NCBI RefSeq assembly: GCF_017829975.1
Contig: NZ_JAEEGA010000006.1
Coordinates: 62,001-126,000, forward strand
Reading direction: 5' to 3'
Origin: Vagococcus allomyrinae
GTDB lineage: Bacteria > Bacillota > Bacilli > Lactobacillales > Vagococcaceae
Length of the DNA stretch: 64,000 bases
Positions 37,427-45,581 of the stretch are shown here, piece after piece. Within the stretch, counting starts at the first letter, position 1. Each line of letters starts with the position of its first letter. Below the pieces are notes generated by a model. It was not told the origin of the DNA. It did no database searches and saw only the letters and a program-made list of their open reading frames with translations. A program made the position numbers and the translations under genes.

Positions 37427-40114
37427 TTAATCTTTCTTCCAAATTGTACTATGAATCTCAGCAGATGCCAAAGTATTTGTCAGTTTTTTCTCACTTAGTG
37501 TTTCGATCAGTGTGGCTCGCTCTGGTGAGTAGCCCTTAATGGCCAGTGTTAATGGATAAGACTGGCTATTGGAGAGGTTGTAGCCACGAACGATAATCTC
37601 GCTTTGATGTTCTTTGCGTTTCATGGTTGTTAATAAATAACCGTCTGAGTCAACGCTTAAGAATTGGTTAGTTGTGGCTAATGGGCCAGCGTGAACCGTT
37701 GTTTGAGCGCTTGAGACTGGAATTTGGAAATTCTGCGCCCTCTTAAAGGTCTCGTTGTAATTGTTTGGACCATGGAAATCAACGGCAAAGGAGACTTCTT
37801 GTTGGCCGAGACACTGTGCTTCTGGTGTTGCGAAGAAGCCCCAGTCACCTAGTTCACCTGTTGCTCGGAAAATCGTTAAAGCAAGAGTGGTGTCTTCTTT
37901 GACTAATTCGTATTCGTTAAGGCCGTAATTGGCTACTGTCACACCGCCTTTGTCATCTCTCACATTGACGAAAGAATGTTGGTGTTGGGGGTTCGTTGGG
38001 TTTTCCCAAGAACTGCTAACACTGTTTGGCCGTTGAACGACTTCGTAAATACTTTCTGCGTAGTGAACGTCTGTCTCGAGCTTCGTTGGGAAGAGCACAC
38101 GGAGACGGTGGTTTTTCATTTGATTATTAAAGCGGGTCGTAAATTTAAGTTGAGAACTATTTTGATCCAAACGAATAATCGTCGTTAATTCTAATGGAGC
38201 TAGTTCTTTGCTACGACCGGCATTGCGATGCCTAAATTCGGTTACCGAAAGCATCTCTTCGTTTAAGACAGACTCATCGGCACTGACAGGAATCATCAGT
38301 GTTTGTGTCAAGGCGATTTCCGCTTGAAGTGGGCTGTTGGTTAACACAGACAGTTCAAATGGGAAATCGTGGGCATAGATCGCAGTGTCGTTTTTAGGTT
38401 GCTTAAAGATATACTCATTGGCAATATCGCCGACATTTTCAAAGGTTAAGAAATTGTCATGAGTGATATTTGTTAGTTTATCGGTGATCGTTAAGCGACC
38501 ATCGGCTTGAATGGTGACTTTCAAGAAGTCGTTTTCCAATGTGCGACCAAGGTCTTTGATTAAACTGGCTGCTGGTCCTTGGCTAGCTTTTTCAACTAGG
38601 GCGTAGCCTTTCCATGACATTTCAGCCATCTCGCTCACCATCACGCGGACTTTAATGTAGCGTGCCATAAAGGGAATTCTGAAGCCATCTTTTGGTAAAT
38701 CATAGCCGAAGCGGACTTCTGAGCTAATGATTTCGGCCTCAACTTCCACACCCTTTTCATCGATGACGACTAATTCAGGGACAGTTTCTGCTTTTAATTG
38801 GTAATATTGGGCATTTGGTGCCCCTTCTGAAAATGGCCCTCGCTTCCATTCGATTTCCGTTTCCACCACGTCAGATGTTGCATTACCGCTAGTATTCACC
38901 AGCACAAATGGTTTGCTGCCTTCTGGGAAGTGGCTAGTATCAATGGCATTGGTTAAGCTTTCTAAGGCTTCACTTGCCAAGAAACGGCCAACTTCTAAGG
39001 ATTTAGCAAAACGAGTCATCATTTCTTGATGAACTTCGTCAACGCTACAGCCACAAATGCTATCATGTGGGTGATTTTGCAAAAGTAGTTTCCAAGCATA
39101 GCGCAACTCGTCATGAGGGTATTTACCAGTAACTTCGTAAGCCATGGTAGCCAATGGTTCCGTGATGCTTTCTAATTGACGTTGGACTTCGGTATTTTTT
39201 TGTTTTAAGTAAATCCGTGATGAAGAGGTGTTAGCCAATGTGTACCAGCCGTCAGTTTCTTGGCTGGTCAATTCGCCTTCGACCGTGCTTAAGGTATCAG
39301 GGGCATCCGCCATGACGGCTGTTAAGTACTCATCGAAGCTGCTGTGAACGAATTCGTAATCGGGATAAAGCTCGTTGGCTAATTTAATGGCCGTCGTCAC
39401 ATCTTTTTGTAACGGTTGATGATCACAACCGTTCATCATTAAGAGGTGACCAGTTGAGGCGTAAGCCTCGGCGTCGGCCAGTTTAGTGTCCCAGAAACGA
39501 ATGGCCGCTTCTTTTTCAGCGGGAATTTCATTGCCGTTACTGTACCAGTTGGCAAAGAGCACGCTGAAAATCTTTGAACCGTCGGGACCTTGCCACCACA
39601 TTTCGGAAAACTGTGAGGCGTATTTTTCATCGTTAATAACCGCGTTGTTAAAACCAGTTGGCTTAACCCCACGACCGAAAGCAGCGATCTCAATGCCACC
39701 TTCTTGCATCATTTGTGGCGCTTGGCCCATATTGCCAAAGGTATCGGGGAAGTAGCCAAGGAGCACTGGATCTCCCCATTTTTTGCTTTCTTCCAAGCCG
39801 ATCAGCATGTTGCGCGTATTGGATTCAGCGCTAATTAAAAAGTCATCTTGTAAAATATAGAAAGGGCCAATTTTTAATTTACCATCGGCAATGGCTTGTC
39901 TAATTTCTCCTTCTTTTTGCGGGCGAACTTCCAAATAATCGTCTAAGGCGATGGTTTGTCCGTCTAAGTGGAAGCTGTGAAAATCAGGATCGGTTTTAAA
40001 TGTTTCTAGTAAGTCATCCATTAGTGCCACTAAGCGCATATGGTGCTGTTCGTAAGGCATATACCATTCCCGATCCCAATGGCTATGCGAGATGATGTAA
40101 ACTTTTTTCTTCAT
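37427..40114 (-). CDS. Alpha-mannosidase, GH38
   Basis: An 895-residue cytoplasmic GH38 enzyme. The metal site is visible as H12 and D14 in SHSHWDREW, the nucleophile/ligand D124 in YFPDTFGNMGQ, and the later His in GCDHQPL. The C-terminal half forms the usual beta-domains. Bacterial GH38s release alpha-1,3- or 1,6-linked mannose (or mannosyl-glycerate in MngB); with GH125 and GH92 nearby, N-glycan core mannose is the likeliest substrate. TAAGGAG precedes ATG 40114. It lies 57 bases before the GH1 gene and 105 after GH125. Confidence 0.94.
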   Translation of the reverse strand: MKKKVYIISHSHWDREWYMPYEQHHMRLVALMDDLLETFKTDPDFHSFHLDGQTIALDDYLEVRPQKEGEIRQAIADGKLKIGPFYILQDDFLISAESNTRNMLIGLEESKKWGDPVLLGYFPDTFGNMGQAPQMMQEGGIEIAAFGRGVKPTGFNNAVINDEKYASQFSEMWWQGPDGSKIFSVLFANWYSNGNEIPAEKEAAIRFWDTKLADAEAYASTGHLLMMNGCDHQPLQKDVTTAIKLANELYPDYEFVHSSFDEYLTAVMADAPDTLSTVEGELTSQETDGWYTLANTSSSRIYLKQKNTEVQRQLESITEPLATMAYEVTGKYPHDELRYAWKLLLQNHPHDSICGCSVDEVHQEMMTRFAKSLEVGRFLASEALESLTNAIDTSHFPEGSKPFVLVNTSGNATSDVVETEIEWKRGPFSEGAPNAQYYQLKAETVPELVVIDEKGVEVEAEIISSEVRFGYDLPKDGFRIPFMARYIKVRVMVSEMAEMSWKGYALVEKASQGPAASLIKDLGRTLENDFLKVTIQADGRLTITDKLTNITHDNFLTFENVGDIANEYIFKQPKNDTAIYAHDFPFELSVLTNSPLQAEIALTQTLMIPVSADESVLNEEMLSVTEFRHRNAGRSKELAPLELTTIIRLDQNSSQLKFTTRFNNQMKNHRLRVLFPTKLETDVHYAESIYEVVQRPNSVSSSWENPTNPQHQHSFVNVRDDKGGVTVANYGLNEYELVKEDTTLALTIFRATGELGDWGFFATPEAQCLGQQEVSFAVDFHGPNNYNETFKRAQNFQIPVSSAQTTVHAGPLATTNQFLSVDSDGYLLTTMKRKEHQSEIIVRGYNLSNSQSYPLTLAIKGYSPERATLIETLSEKKLTNTLASAEIHSTIWKKD

Positions 40115-40219
40115 GTTAGTCTCCTTAGTAGTAAGGAGCTAGCCTTGTGAAAAGACTAGCTCCTAGTTAATTTATTAATATTAGAAGCTATCTAATTGTC
40201 AGTTGACTCTTAGCTTGGG

Positions 40220-41509
40220 TTATTTTGCCACGCGGATATCGTAGTAGTCCATGACCAATTCACAGAACATCATATTGGCCCAAGAGAACCACTCACGTGT
40301 GAATTCATCTGGATTATCGACGTTAACACCTTCGTGCATCAATCCTGTGCCACCAGTTGTGGCGGCTAGCATATCTAAAATCCGTTTTTTCTCTGATTTA
40401 TCAGAAGTGGTCATGCCTTCAATTGAAACGGCAATGGGCCAGATATAATTCTCAGGTGTATGGGAGCTGCCGATTCCTTTAGCAAATTTCCCTTCGTAAT
40501 AATAAGGGTTTTCTTTGCTTAACAGGGTTTTTCTGGTGGCTAAGTAAACCGGATCCGTTTCATCACAATAGCCTAAGTAAGGGGCAGCCATTAAGCTAGG
40601 AACATTGGAATCGTCTTGAATCGAGTAGTTGCCAAGACCGTCTACTTCATAAGCGAAAATCGTTTCGCCAGCCCCATTGTTGACTTGAGCAAATTCTTTA
40701 ATGCCAGCGTCAATCTCATGTTTCAATTTACGGGCGCGAGCCACAACCTCAGGCTGAGGCAGGATATCCGTGTAAATTTCTGCTAAGTAATCAAGGACCA
40801 CAACGGCGAACATGTTAGATGGGACCAAATAGCCATAGATACAACGGTCATCACTTGGACGGAAGCCAGACCAAGTCATCCCTGTTTTAGCCACAGGTGT
40901 GCCTTTGCCGCCGTGAGTTAAGGTATCTTCCTCACGCCAAGTGTCACGTTCAAAGTTGTAAGGGGATTGGCTGTGATCTTGTTCGGTTTCCCAAACCGTT
41001 AGAATTTTAGTGACGCCGTCTTGGAAGTCTTGGTTAAAGTGAGCTGTGTCACCTGTTGCTTTATAGAGCAAGTAAGCTAGTTGAACAGGGTAGCATAATG
41101 AATCGATTTCATATTTACGTTCCCAAATCCAAGGGGTCATCTTTGTGTGATCGTCTTGATGGCCGGCGTTATTGGCCTCTTCATTAAAGGCGTTAGCATA
41201 AGGGTCCATATTAATGTAGAAAAATTGACGTTTAACTAACCCAGCAATCATCTCAGCTAAGTCGGCATCCTTTGCCGCAATTGGCAAGTAAGGACGGACC
41301 TGAGCGGTAGAATCTCTTAACCACATGGCAGGAATGTCACCTGTAAGTAGGAAGGTCGTGTTGTCTTCCAAACGTTTAACCGTTGTCAAAAGGGTGTTGG
41401 CAAAACAGTTAGAGAAAATTTCGCCCCATTTTGGGTTATCTGCTTGGGTTTTCTGTGTCATCTCATCCATAAATTGTTGCACGGATGTTGGTACTTTTTC
41501 ATAAGCCAT
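40220..41509 (-). CDS. Exo-alpha-1,6-mannosidase, GH125
   Basis: A 429-residue (alpha/alpha)6-barrel enzyme with family motifs MWLRDSTAQVRPYL (about 62-75), YEIDSLCYPVQL and SSHTPENYIWPIA. GH125 enzymes remove alpha-1,6-mannose, as in the pneumococcal N-glycan pathway. AAAGGAGG precedes ATG 41509. It is first gene of the minus-strand operon, behind a promoter carrying two ATGGTATATCAT operators. Confidence 0.93.
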   Translation of the reverse strand: MAYEKVPTSVQQFMDEMTQKTQADNPKWGEIFSNCFANTLLTTVKRLEDNTTFLLTGDIPAMWLRDSTAQVRPYLPIAAKDADLAEMIAGLVKRQFFYINMDPYANAFNEEANNAGHQDDHTKMTPWIWERKYEIDSLCYPVQLAYLLYKATGDTAHFNQDFQDGVTKILTVWETEQDHSQSPYNFERDTWREEDTLTHGGKGTPVAKTGMTWSGFRPSDDRCIYGYLVPSNMFAVVVLDYLAEIYTDILPQPEVVARARKLKHEIDAGIKEFAQVNNGAGETIFAYEVDGLGNYSIQDDSNVPSLMAAPYLGYCDETDPVYLATRKTLLSKENPYYYEGKFAKGIGSSHTPENYIWPIAVSIEGMTTSDKSEKKRILDMLAATTGGTGLMHEGVNVDNPDEFTREWFSWANMMFCELVMDYYDIRVAK

Positions 41510-41528
41510 TAAAAATAGCCTCCTTTAA

Positions 41529-41584
41529 ATGGTATATCATTTATTTACAATTACGATTATATGGTATATCATTGATTTTGTCTA
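41529..41584 (-). promoter_or_regulatory. GH125 operon promoter with paired GntR operators
   Basis: On the minus strand, TAGACA (41584-41579), 17 bases, TATAAT (41561-41556). ATGGTATATCAT occurs at 41561-41572, filling the spacer and touching the -10, and again at 41529-41540 downstream of the start; their starts are 32 bp apart. The motif is an imperfect palindrome (10 of 12 bases). Binding should block polymerase. Confidence 0.8.
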
Positions 41585-41764
41585 GTGGAAATATAATAGA
41601 AAAGATAGGACAGATTATAGGTTGCTATTTTGACTGTGAAAGCTTTGGCATAAATTTAAAAGTTGCTTAGGCTAAAGGAGAAGAATCTCCTGATTTATCA
41701 AGCTTTGATGGCCTGTCAGAGATTAGTGTGGTAAAATATAAATCAGAGAAATGAGGAGACGTTC

Positions 41765-42832
41765 GTGAAGAAGCAACCATTGTACCAAGTGATTTTAAAT
41801 GATATAAAAAATGATATATTGACTGGTAAATTTAAACCAGATGAACAGATTCCTACCGAATTAGAATTAGCAGAACGCTATCAAGTGAGCCGGATTACCT
41901 CAAAGCGAGCTTTAGCGGAGTTGGAGAATCAGGGGTTTATTTATCGCTTACGAGGGAAGGGCAGTTTTGTTAAGGAAGCGGTGGCCCGCAAAGTATCAGG
42001 GAATAAAACTGATATTTTGTTTGTGATGCCTTTTCCTAAAGATATCGGGTTTGGCAATTACACTCAAGGAATCTTTCAAGCCATTGAGGGTACCTCTTAT
42101 CGTTTAGTGGTTCAATCTCATGAAAGTTTAAATCAAGACAATTTAACGGACATCATTCAACATTACGCTGGCATTATTTTTTATCCGATTAATCGAGGGG
42201 GAGATTTGGAAATGTTGTACAGCTTGTATCTTCATCAAATGCCAACGGTTATTTTGGATAAGGTTTACGAGGGGATTGAGTTTACGACCATTGTCTCTGA
42301 TAACCAACAAGGCGGTTTTGAGGCCACAAGCTTTTTATTAAAGACAGGCCTTGAGAAAGTTGCTTTTGTCAGCAGTCAGCCGATCATGGAGATCTCCACC
42401 GTTCGTGAGCGTTACTTAGGGTATTTAAAAGCCCTTCATCTTAAAAAAAATATGAGCAAAACCTTGTATGAAGATTCTGGTCATGACACGATGGCTAGTT
42501 TTGTTGATGAGGTCCTTGATCGGGCACTCAGTGAAGGCATCCAAGGAATCGTGGCGGAAAATGACTTGGTGGCGATCGCCTTGATCAACCAGCTTAAACA
42601 GCGGGGGATTGCGATTCCTGAGAAGTTATCAATTGTCGGCTTTGACAATATTCAGGCAAGCGAGCTTTTAGAGCCGAAACTAACGACGGTCAGTCAAAAT
42701 TTTACTGAAATGGGCTTATTGGCTTGTCAAAAACTAATCGAGCAGATTGAAAGTCCCCTGCCAAAGTGTGAGACAATTGTGGTTGAAGTCGATTTTATCG
42801 AGCGGGAGACGACGAAAAAAATTAGAAAGTGA
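41765..42832 (+). CDS. AraR-like GntR regulator (GntR DNA-binding + LacI-type sugar-binding domain)
   Basis: A 355-residue protein. Residues 1-75 are a GntR winged helix (YQVILNDIKNDILTGKFKPD, then ELAERYQVSRITSKRALAELE, then YRLRGKGSFV). Residues about 80-345 are a periplasmic-binding-protein-like domain of the LacI/GalR class (GIIFYPINRGG, TIVSDNQQGGFEA, SIVGFDNIQASELLEPKLTTVSQ), the architecture of AraR. GTG 41765 follows GAGGAG; an extended -10 TGgTAAAAT lies at 41729-41737. It is the obvious candidate to bind the ATGGTATATCAT pairs at the GH125 and GH92 promoters. The maturase gene follows after 10 bases. Confidence 0.9.
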   Translation: MKKQPLYQVILNDIKNDILTGKFKPDEQIPTELELAERYQVSRITSKRALAELENQGFIYRLRGKGSFVKEAVARKVSGNKTDILFVMPFPKDIGFGNYTQGIFQAIEGTSYRLVVQSHESLNQDNLTDIIQHYAGIIFYPINRGGDLEMLYSLYLHQMPTVILDKVYEGIEFTTIVSDNQQGGFEATSFLLKTGLEKVAFVSSQPIMEISTVRERYLGYLKALHLKKNMSKTLYEDSGHDTMASFVDEVLDRALSEGIQGIVAENDLVAIALINQLKQRGIAIPEKLSIVGFDNIQASELLEPKLTTVSQNFTEMGLLACQKLIEQIESPLPKCETIVVEVDFIERETTKKIRK

Positions 42833-42842
42833 GTGAGTCTCA

Positions 42843-43940
42843 ATGAAACAATTGTCGGTCTTGATTAAGCCAGCTTCCTCTCTCTGTAATTTACGCTGCC
42901 AGTATTGTTTTTACGCCAATATTAGTGATTTGCGAGACGTTCGTTCTTTTGGTCGCATGACATCTGCGGTAATGGAAAAGATGATTGATCAAATTTTTTT
43001 AGATCTTGAAGATGGCGATCAACTATCCGTTGCGTTTCAAGGGGGAGAACCTACCTTGGCTGGTTTGGCTTATTTTCAAGCATTTGTTGCACATGTCAAG
43101 CAACAGTCTAAAAATGTCACCGTCAGGTATGCGATTCAAACCAATGGGACGTTAATCAATGAAGCTTGGTGTCAGTTTTTGGCGGAAGAAAAATTTCTTG
43201 TGGGACTGTCGCTTGACGGGGGTGCTAAATTCCACAATGACTATCGGGTCAATCCTAAAGGTCAAGGAACCTTTGGGGATGTGATGAGGACCAAGACATT
43301 ATTTGACCGCTTTGAAATTGACTATAACGTGTTATGTGTGTTAACGAATCAAAATGCGCGACATCCTAAGCAATTATTTAATTTTATCATCAGCCACCAA
43401 ATTGACTATATGCAGTTTATCCCGTGTTTAGACGATTTAGATGTGGAAAAGCCTTCGATTTACGCTTTAACACCTGAACGTTTTGCAAGTTTTTATAAGC
43501 AATTATTTTTTCTATGGGAACAAGAATATCGCCAAGGAAATTACTACAGCATTAATCTGTTTGATAATATTGCCAATTTATTGGGGCATGGTCAAGTTAA
43601 TGCCTGTGGTTTAGTTGGACAATGTGCGATCCAGTATGTGATCGAAGGCGATGGCAGTGTATATCCCTGTGATTTTTATGCCCTAGATGATCTTTGTTTA
43701 GGAAACATTACTGAAAGTACCTTAAGGGAGTTATTCTCGGCAAAAGTGGTCCAAAGGTTTTTGCGCACCCCACGTGACATGAGTGGGTTATGCGAGACTT
43801 GCCCTTATGCCAAGCTTTGTGGCGGTGGCTGTAAACGGATGGCGCAGACTATTTATAAAAATAGCGAAGGGACTTATTGCGGGTATCAGGATCTTTTGAA
43901 CACGGTTGCAGAGCCTTTGTTTCAGATTAGCCGCAACTAA
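42843..43940 (+). CDS. Anaerobic sulfatase maturase (radical SAM, anSME)
   Basis: A 365-residue radical SAM enzyme that converts the active-site Cys (or Ser) of sulfatases to formylglycine in the cytoplasm. The SAM cluster is CNLRCQYC (C15, C19, C22); VAFQGGEPTLAG is the GGEP motif; SPASM-type auxiliary cluster cysteines are seen in NACGLVGQC, YPCDFY and CETCPYAKLCGGGC. Two Cys-type sulfatases (61457-62842 and 63071 onward) are its likely clients, about 18 kb away. Co-transcription with the mannosidase regulator links sulfate removal to the glycan regulon. Confidence 0.92.
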   Translation: MKQLSVLIKPASSLCNLRCQYCFYANISDLRDVRSFGRMTSAVMEKMIDQIFLDLEDGDQLSVAFQGGEPTLAGLAYFQAFVAHVKQQSKNVTVRYAIQTNGTLINEAWCQFLAEEKFLVGLSLDGGAKFHNDYRVNPKGQGTFGDVMRTKTLFDRFEIDYNVLCVLTNQNARHPKQLFNFIISHQIDYMQFIPCLDDLDVEKPSIYALTPERFASFYKQLFFLWEQEYRQGNYYSINLFDNIANLLGHGQVNACGLVGQCAIQYVIEGDGSVYPCDFYALDDLCLGNITESTLRELFSAKVVQRFLRTPRDMSGLCETCPYAKLCGGGCKRMAQTIYKNSEGTYCGYQDLLNTVAEPLFQISRN

Positions 43941-44083
43941 ATGAGTGACGAGATAATTTCCATTAAATAATCAAAGAAACTATCTGTCTGATGATGTGTA
44001 TAGTCGGCTTCTTTTGGTGGTCTGCCGGTCTGTTTTACAGGAGCGGTGAGCCCTTTTTGTCACAATTGACCGGATTGTCTAAA

Positions 44084-44109
44084 AAAACTCCAGTATTTAC
44101 TGGAGTTTT
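44084..44109. terminator. Bidirectional terminator
   Basis: AAAACTCCAGTA pairs perfectly with TACTGGAGTTTT around TT. It overlaps the stop of the GH3 gene and also serves the maturase operon. Confidence 0.85.
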
Positions 44110-45298
44110 AAGGGAGATCGATTAAGTTTAACCGGTATTTCAATAATAAAATGCGTGTGACGCTGGCATTAATTTTTTCTAGCGCGATGTTGTTATCTTT
44201 AACGGCCTTGATAACAGCGGGGATTTGGGTTTGATAGCTAGAGCTTAAGATTAAGTCGGCACTGCTGTTAATAGCTGAAACAGCCGCTTCTTCTTGTGTT
44301 GTAAATTCTTTTAAGCCTGCCATATCGAAATCATCGGTCATTATCACACCATTAAAATCCAGATCCTCCCGCAAGTAGTCGTAAACCTTACTTGAGATGG
44401 AGGCTGGTTTTTTGTCGTCTAAGGCTTCAACAATATTGTGAGTGATTAAAACCGAGTCAGCGCCAGCTTCAATTCCGGCGATAAAGGGGGGCAAGGCTTC
44501 CTTTTTTAAGGTTTCTAGTGAGCGTTTATCGCGGACAATTTCTAAATGGGAATCCTGGTTATCGCCGTACCCAGGAAAGTGTTTCAGGGTGCTGCCGATG
44601 TTTAGCTTCTTCATCTCAGTGACAGCTGTTTCGATAAAAGCGGCGGTTTCTGTCACATTTTTTCCAAGTGTTCGCTGGTAAATGAAGGAATCTGGCTTGG
44701 TTGAGACGTCAGCGACTGGCGCGAGACTCATGGAAATACCTAAATCATGTAAGATCGTTGACTGATAGGTCAGTTCCTTTTTGATTTCCGCCAGTCCACC
44801 TTTTTGATAACTTTTTTGAGGGGAGGCAAAAGGGGTTTTGAGAAAGCCTTTCTCATAGCTGAGCCGCGAGACCAATCCGCCTTCTTCATCTGAGGCGATG
44901 ATCAGTGGCAGTTTAGCTGTCTGTTGAAAGCCAACGATTTTCTGCTTAAGTGAGGCTTGGCTCTCGCCAGCGATATCTCGACTGAAGAGTAAGTACCCCC
45001 CTAAATGGTAGTCTTTTAGGTCTGCCAATTGGTTGGTTTCCGGAACTCGGGCTAAAAAGAGTTGACCAACTTTTTCTGCCAGAGTCATATCAGCTGCTTG
45101 TTTTGCAAAGGCTTTTTCAGGGCTGATCTCCAAGTCGATATTGACGGTGGGCTTTTTAAAGAGCGCGTCAGCGATTTGTTTTTGAGAACGACCTAGTTGT
45201 TTGGTCGGTAGGGAAGTTGAATTAATTGTTTGCTGAAAAAAAATAGCAAAGGCAATTATGCCAATGGTCAGGATTGTCAGCGTTGTTTGTTTCTTCAT
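44108..45298 (-). CDS. GH3 beta-N-acetylhexosaminidase-like protein, membrane-anchored
   Basis: A 396-residue single-domain GH3 of the NagZ class with an N-terminal membrane anchor (about 5-23), so it should face outside. IIASDEEGGLVSRL and LKHFPGYGDNQDSHLE correspond to the NagZ substrate loops and MTDDFDMAG holds the nucleophile Asp. In NagZ the second stretch reads KHFPGHG with a catalytic His; here the second His is Tyr (GYG), while the DSH histidine remains. It may release GlcNAc from wall or host glycans. TAAGGAG precedes ATG 45298. Confidence 0.85.
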   Translation of the reverse strand: MKKQTTLTILTIGIIAFAIFFQQTINSTSLPTKQLGRSQKQIADALFKKPTVNIDLEISPEKAFAKQAADMTLAEKVGQLFLARVPETNQLADLKDYHLGGYLLFSRDIAGESQASLKQKIVGFQQTAKLPLIIASDEEGGLVSRLSYEKGFLKTPFASPQKSYQKGGLAEIKKELTYQSTILHDLGISMSLAPVADVSTKPDSFIYQRTLGKNVTETAAFIETAVTEMKKLNIGSTLKHFPGYGDNQDSHLEIVRDKRSLETLKKEALPPFIAGIEAGADSVLITHNIVEALDDKKPASISSKVYDYLREDLDFNGVIMTDDFDMAGLKEFTTQEEAAVSAINSSADLILSSSYQTQIPAVIKAVKDNNIALEKINASVTRILLLKYRLNLIDLP

Positions 45299-45501
45299 TA
45301 CGTTAGTATCTCCTTAATATAAAACCATAAAAAGCAAGTGCCAGTTGTTCAAACGCTATGGCTCGATCTTTTCTAGAATTGATTACGCCCTATACTAGCA
45401 TAGATCGAAGCCAGAGAACAATAGAATTGGTTGGGATCGGGAAAATTTAAGAGATTTTAAAGGTTATGACGTACGTCAAGGTAAATTTGCTAAATTATCA
45501 A

Positions 45502-45545
45502 ATGGTATATCATATGTTTACAAAAACGCGATAATGGTATATCAT
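45502..45545 (+). promoter_or_regulatory. GH92 promoter with paired GntR operators
   Basis: TTTACA (45517-45522), 17 bases, TATCAT (45540-45545). ATGGTATATCAT occurs at 45502-45513, just upstream of the -35, and at 45534-45545, over the -10; starts are 32 bp apart, as at the GH125 promoter. Confidence 0.8.
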
Positions 45546-45581
45546 ATTATTGAGATCAATTATTTGAAAAGGAGCGATATG

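Noticed and set aside
37273-41670. Plus-strand frames opposite GH1, GH38 and GH125
   Set aside because: They are shadows of long, well-conserved minus-strand enzymes and have no ribosome sites.
45534-45581. Upstream ATG as start of GH92
   Set aside because: It is part of the ATGGTATATCAT operator and the -10, so it is upstream of the transcript start.
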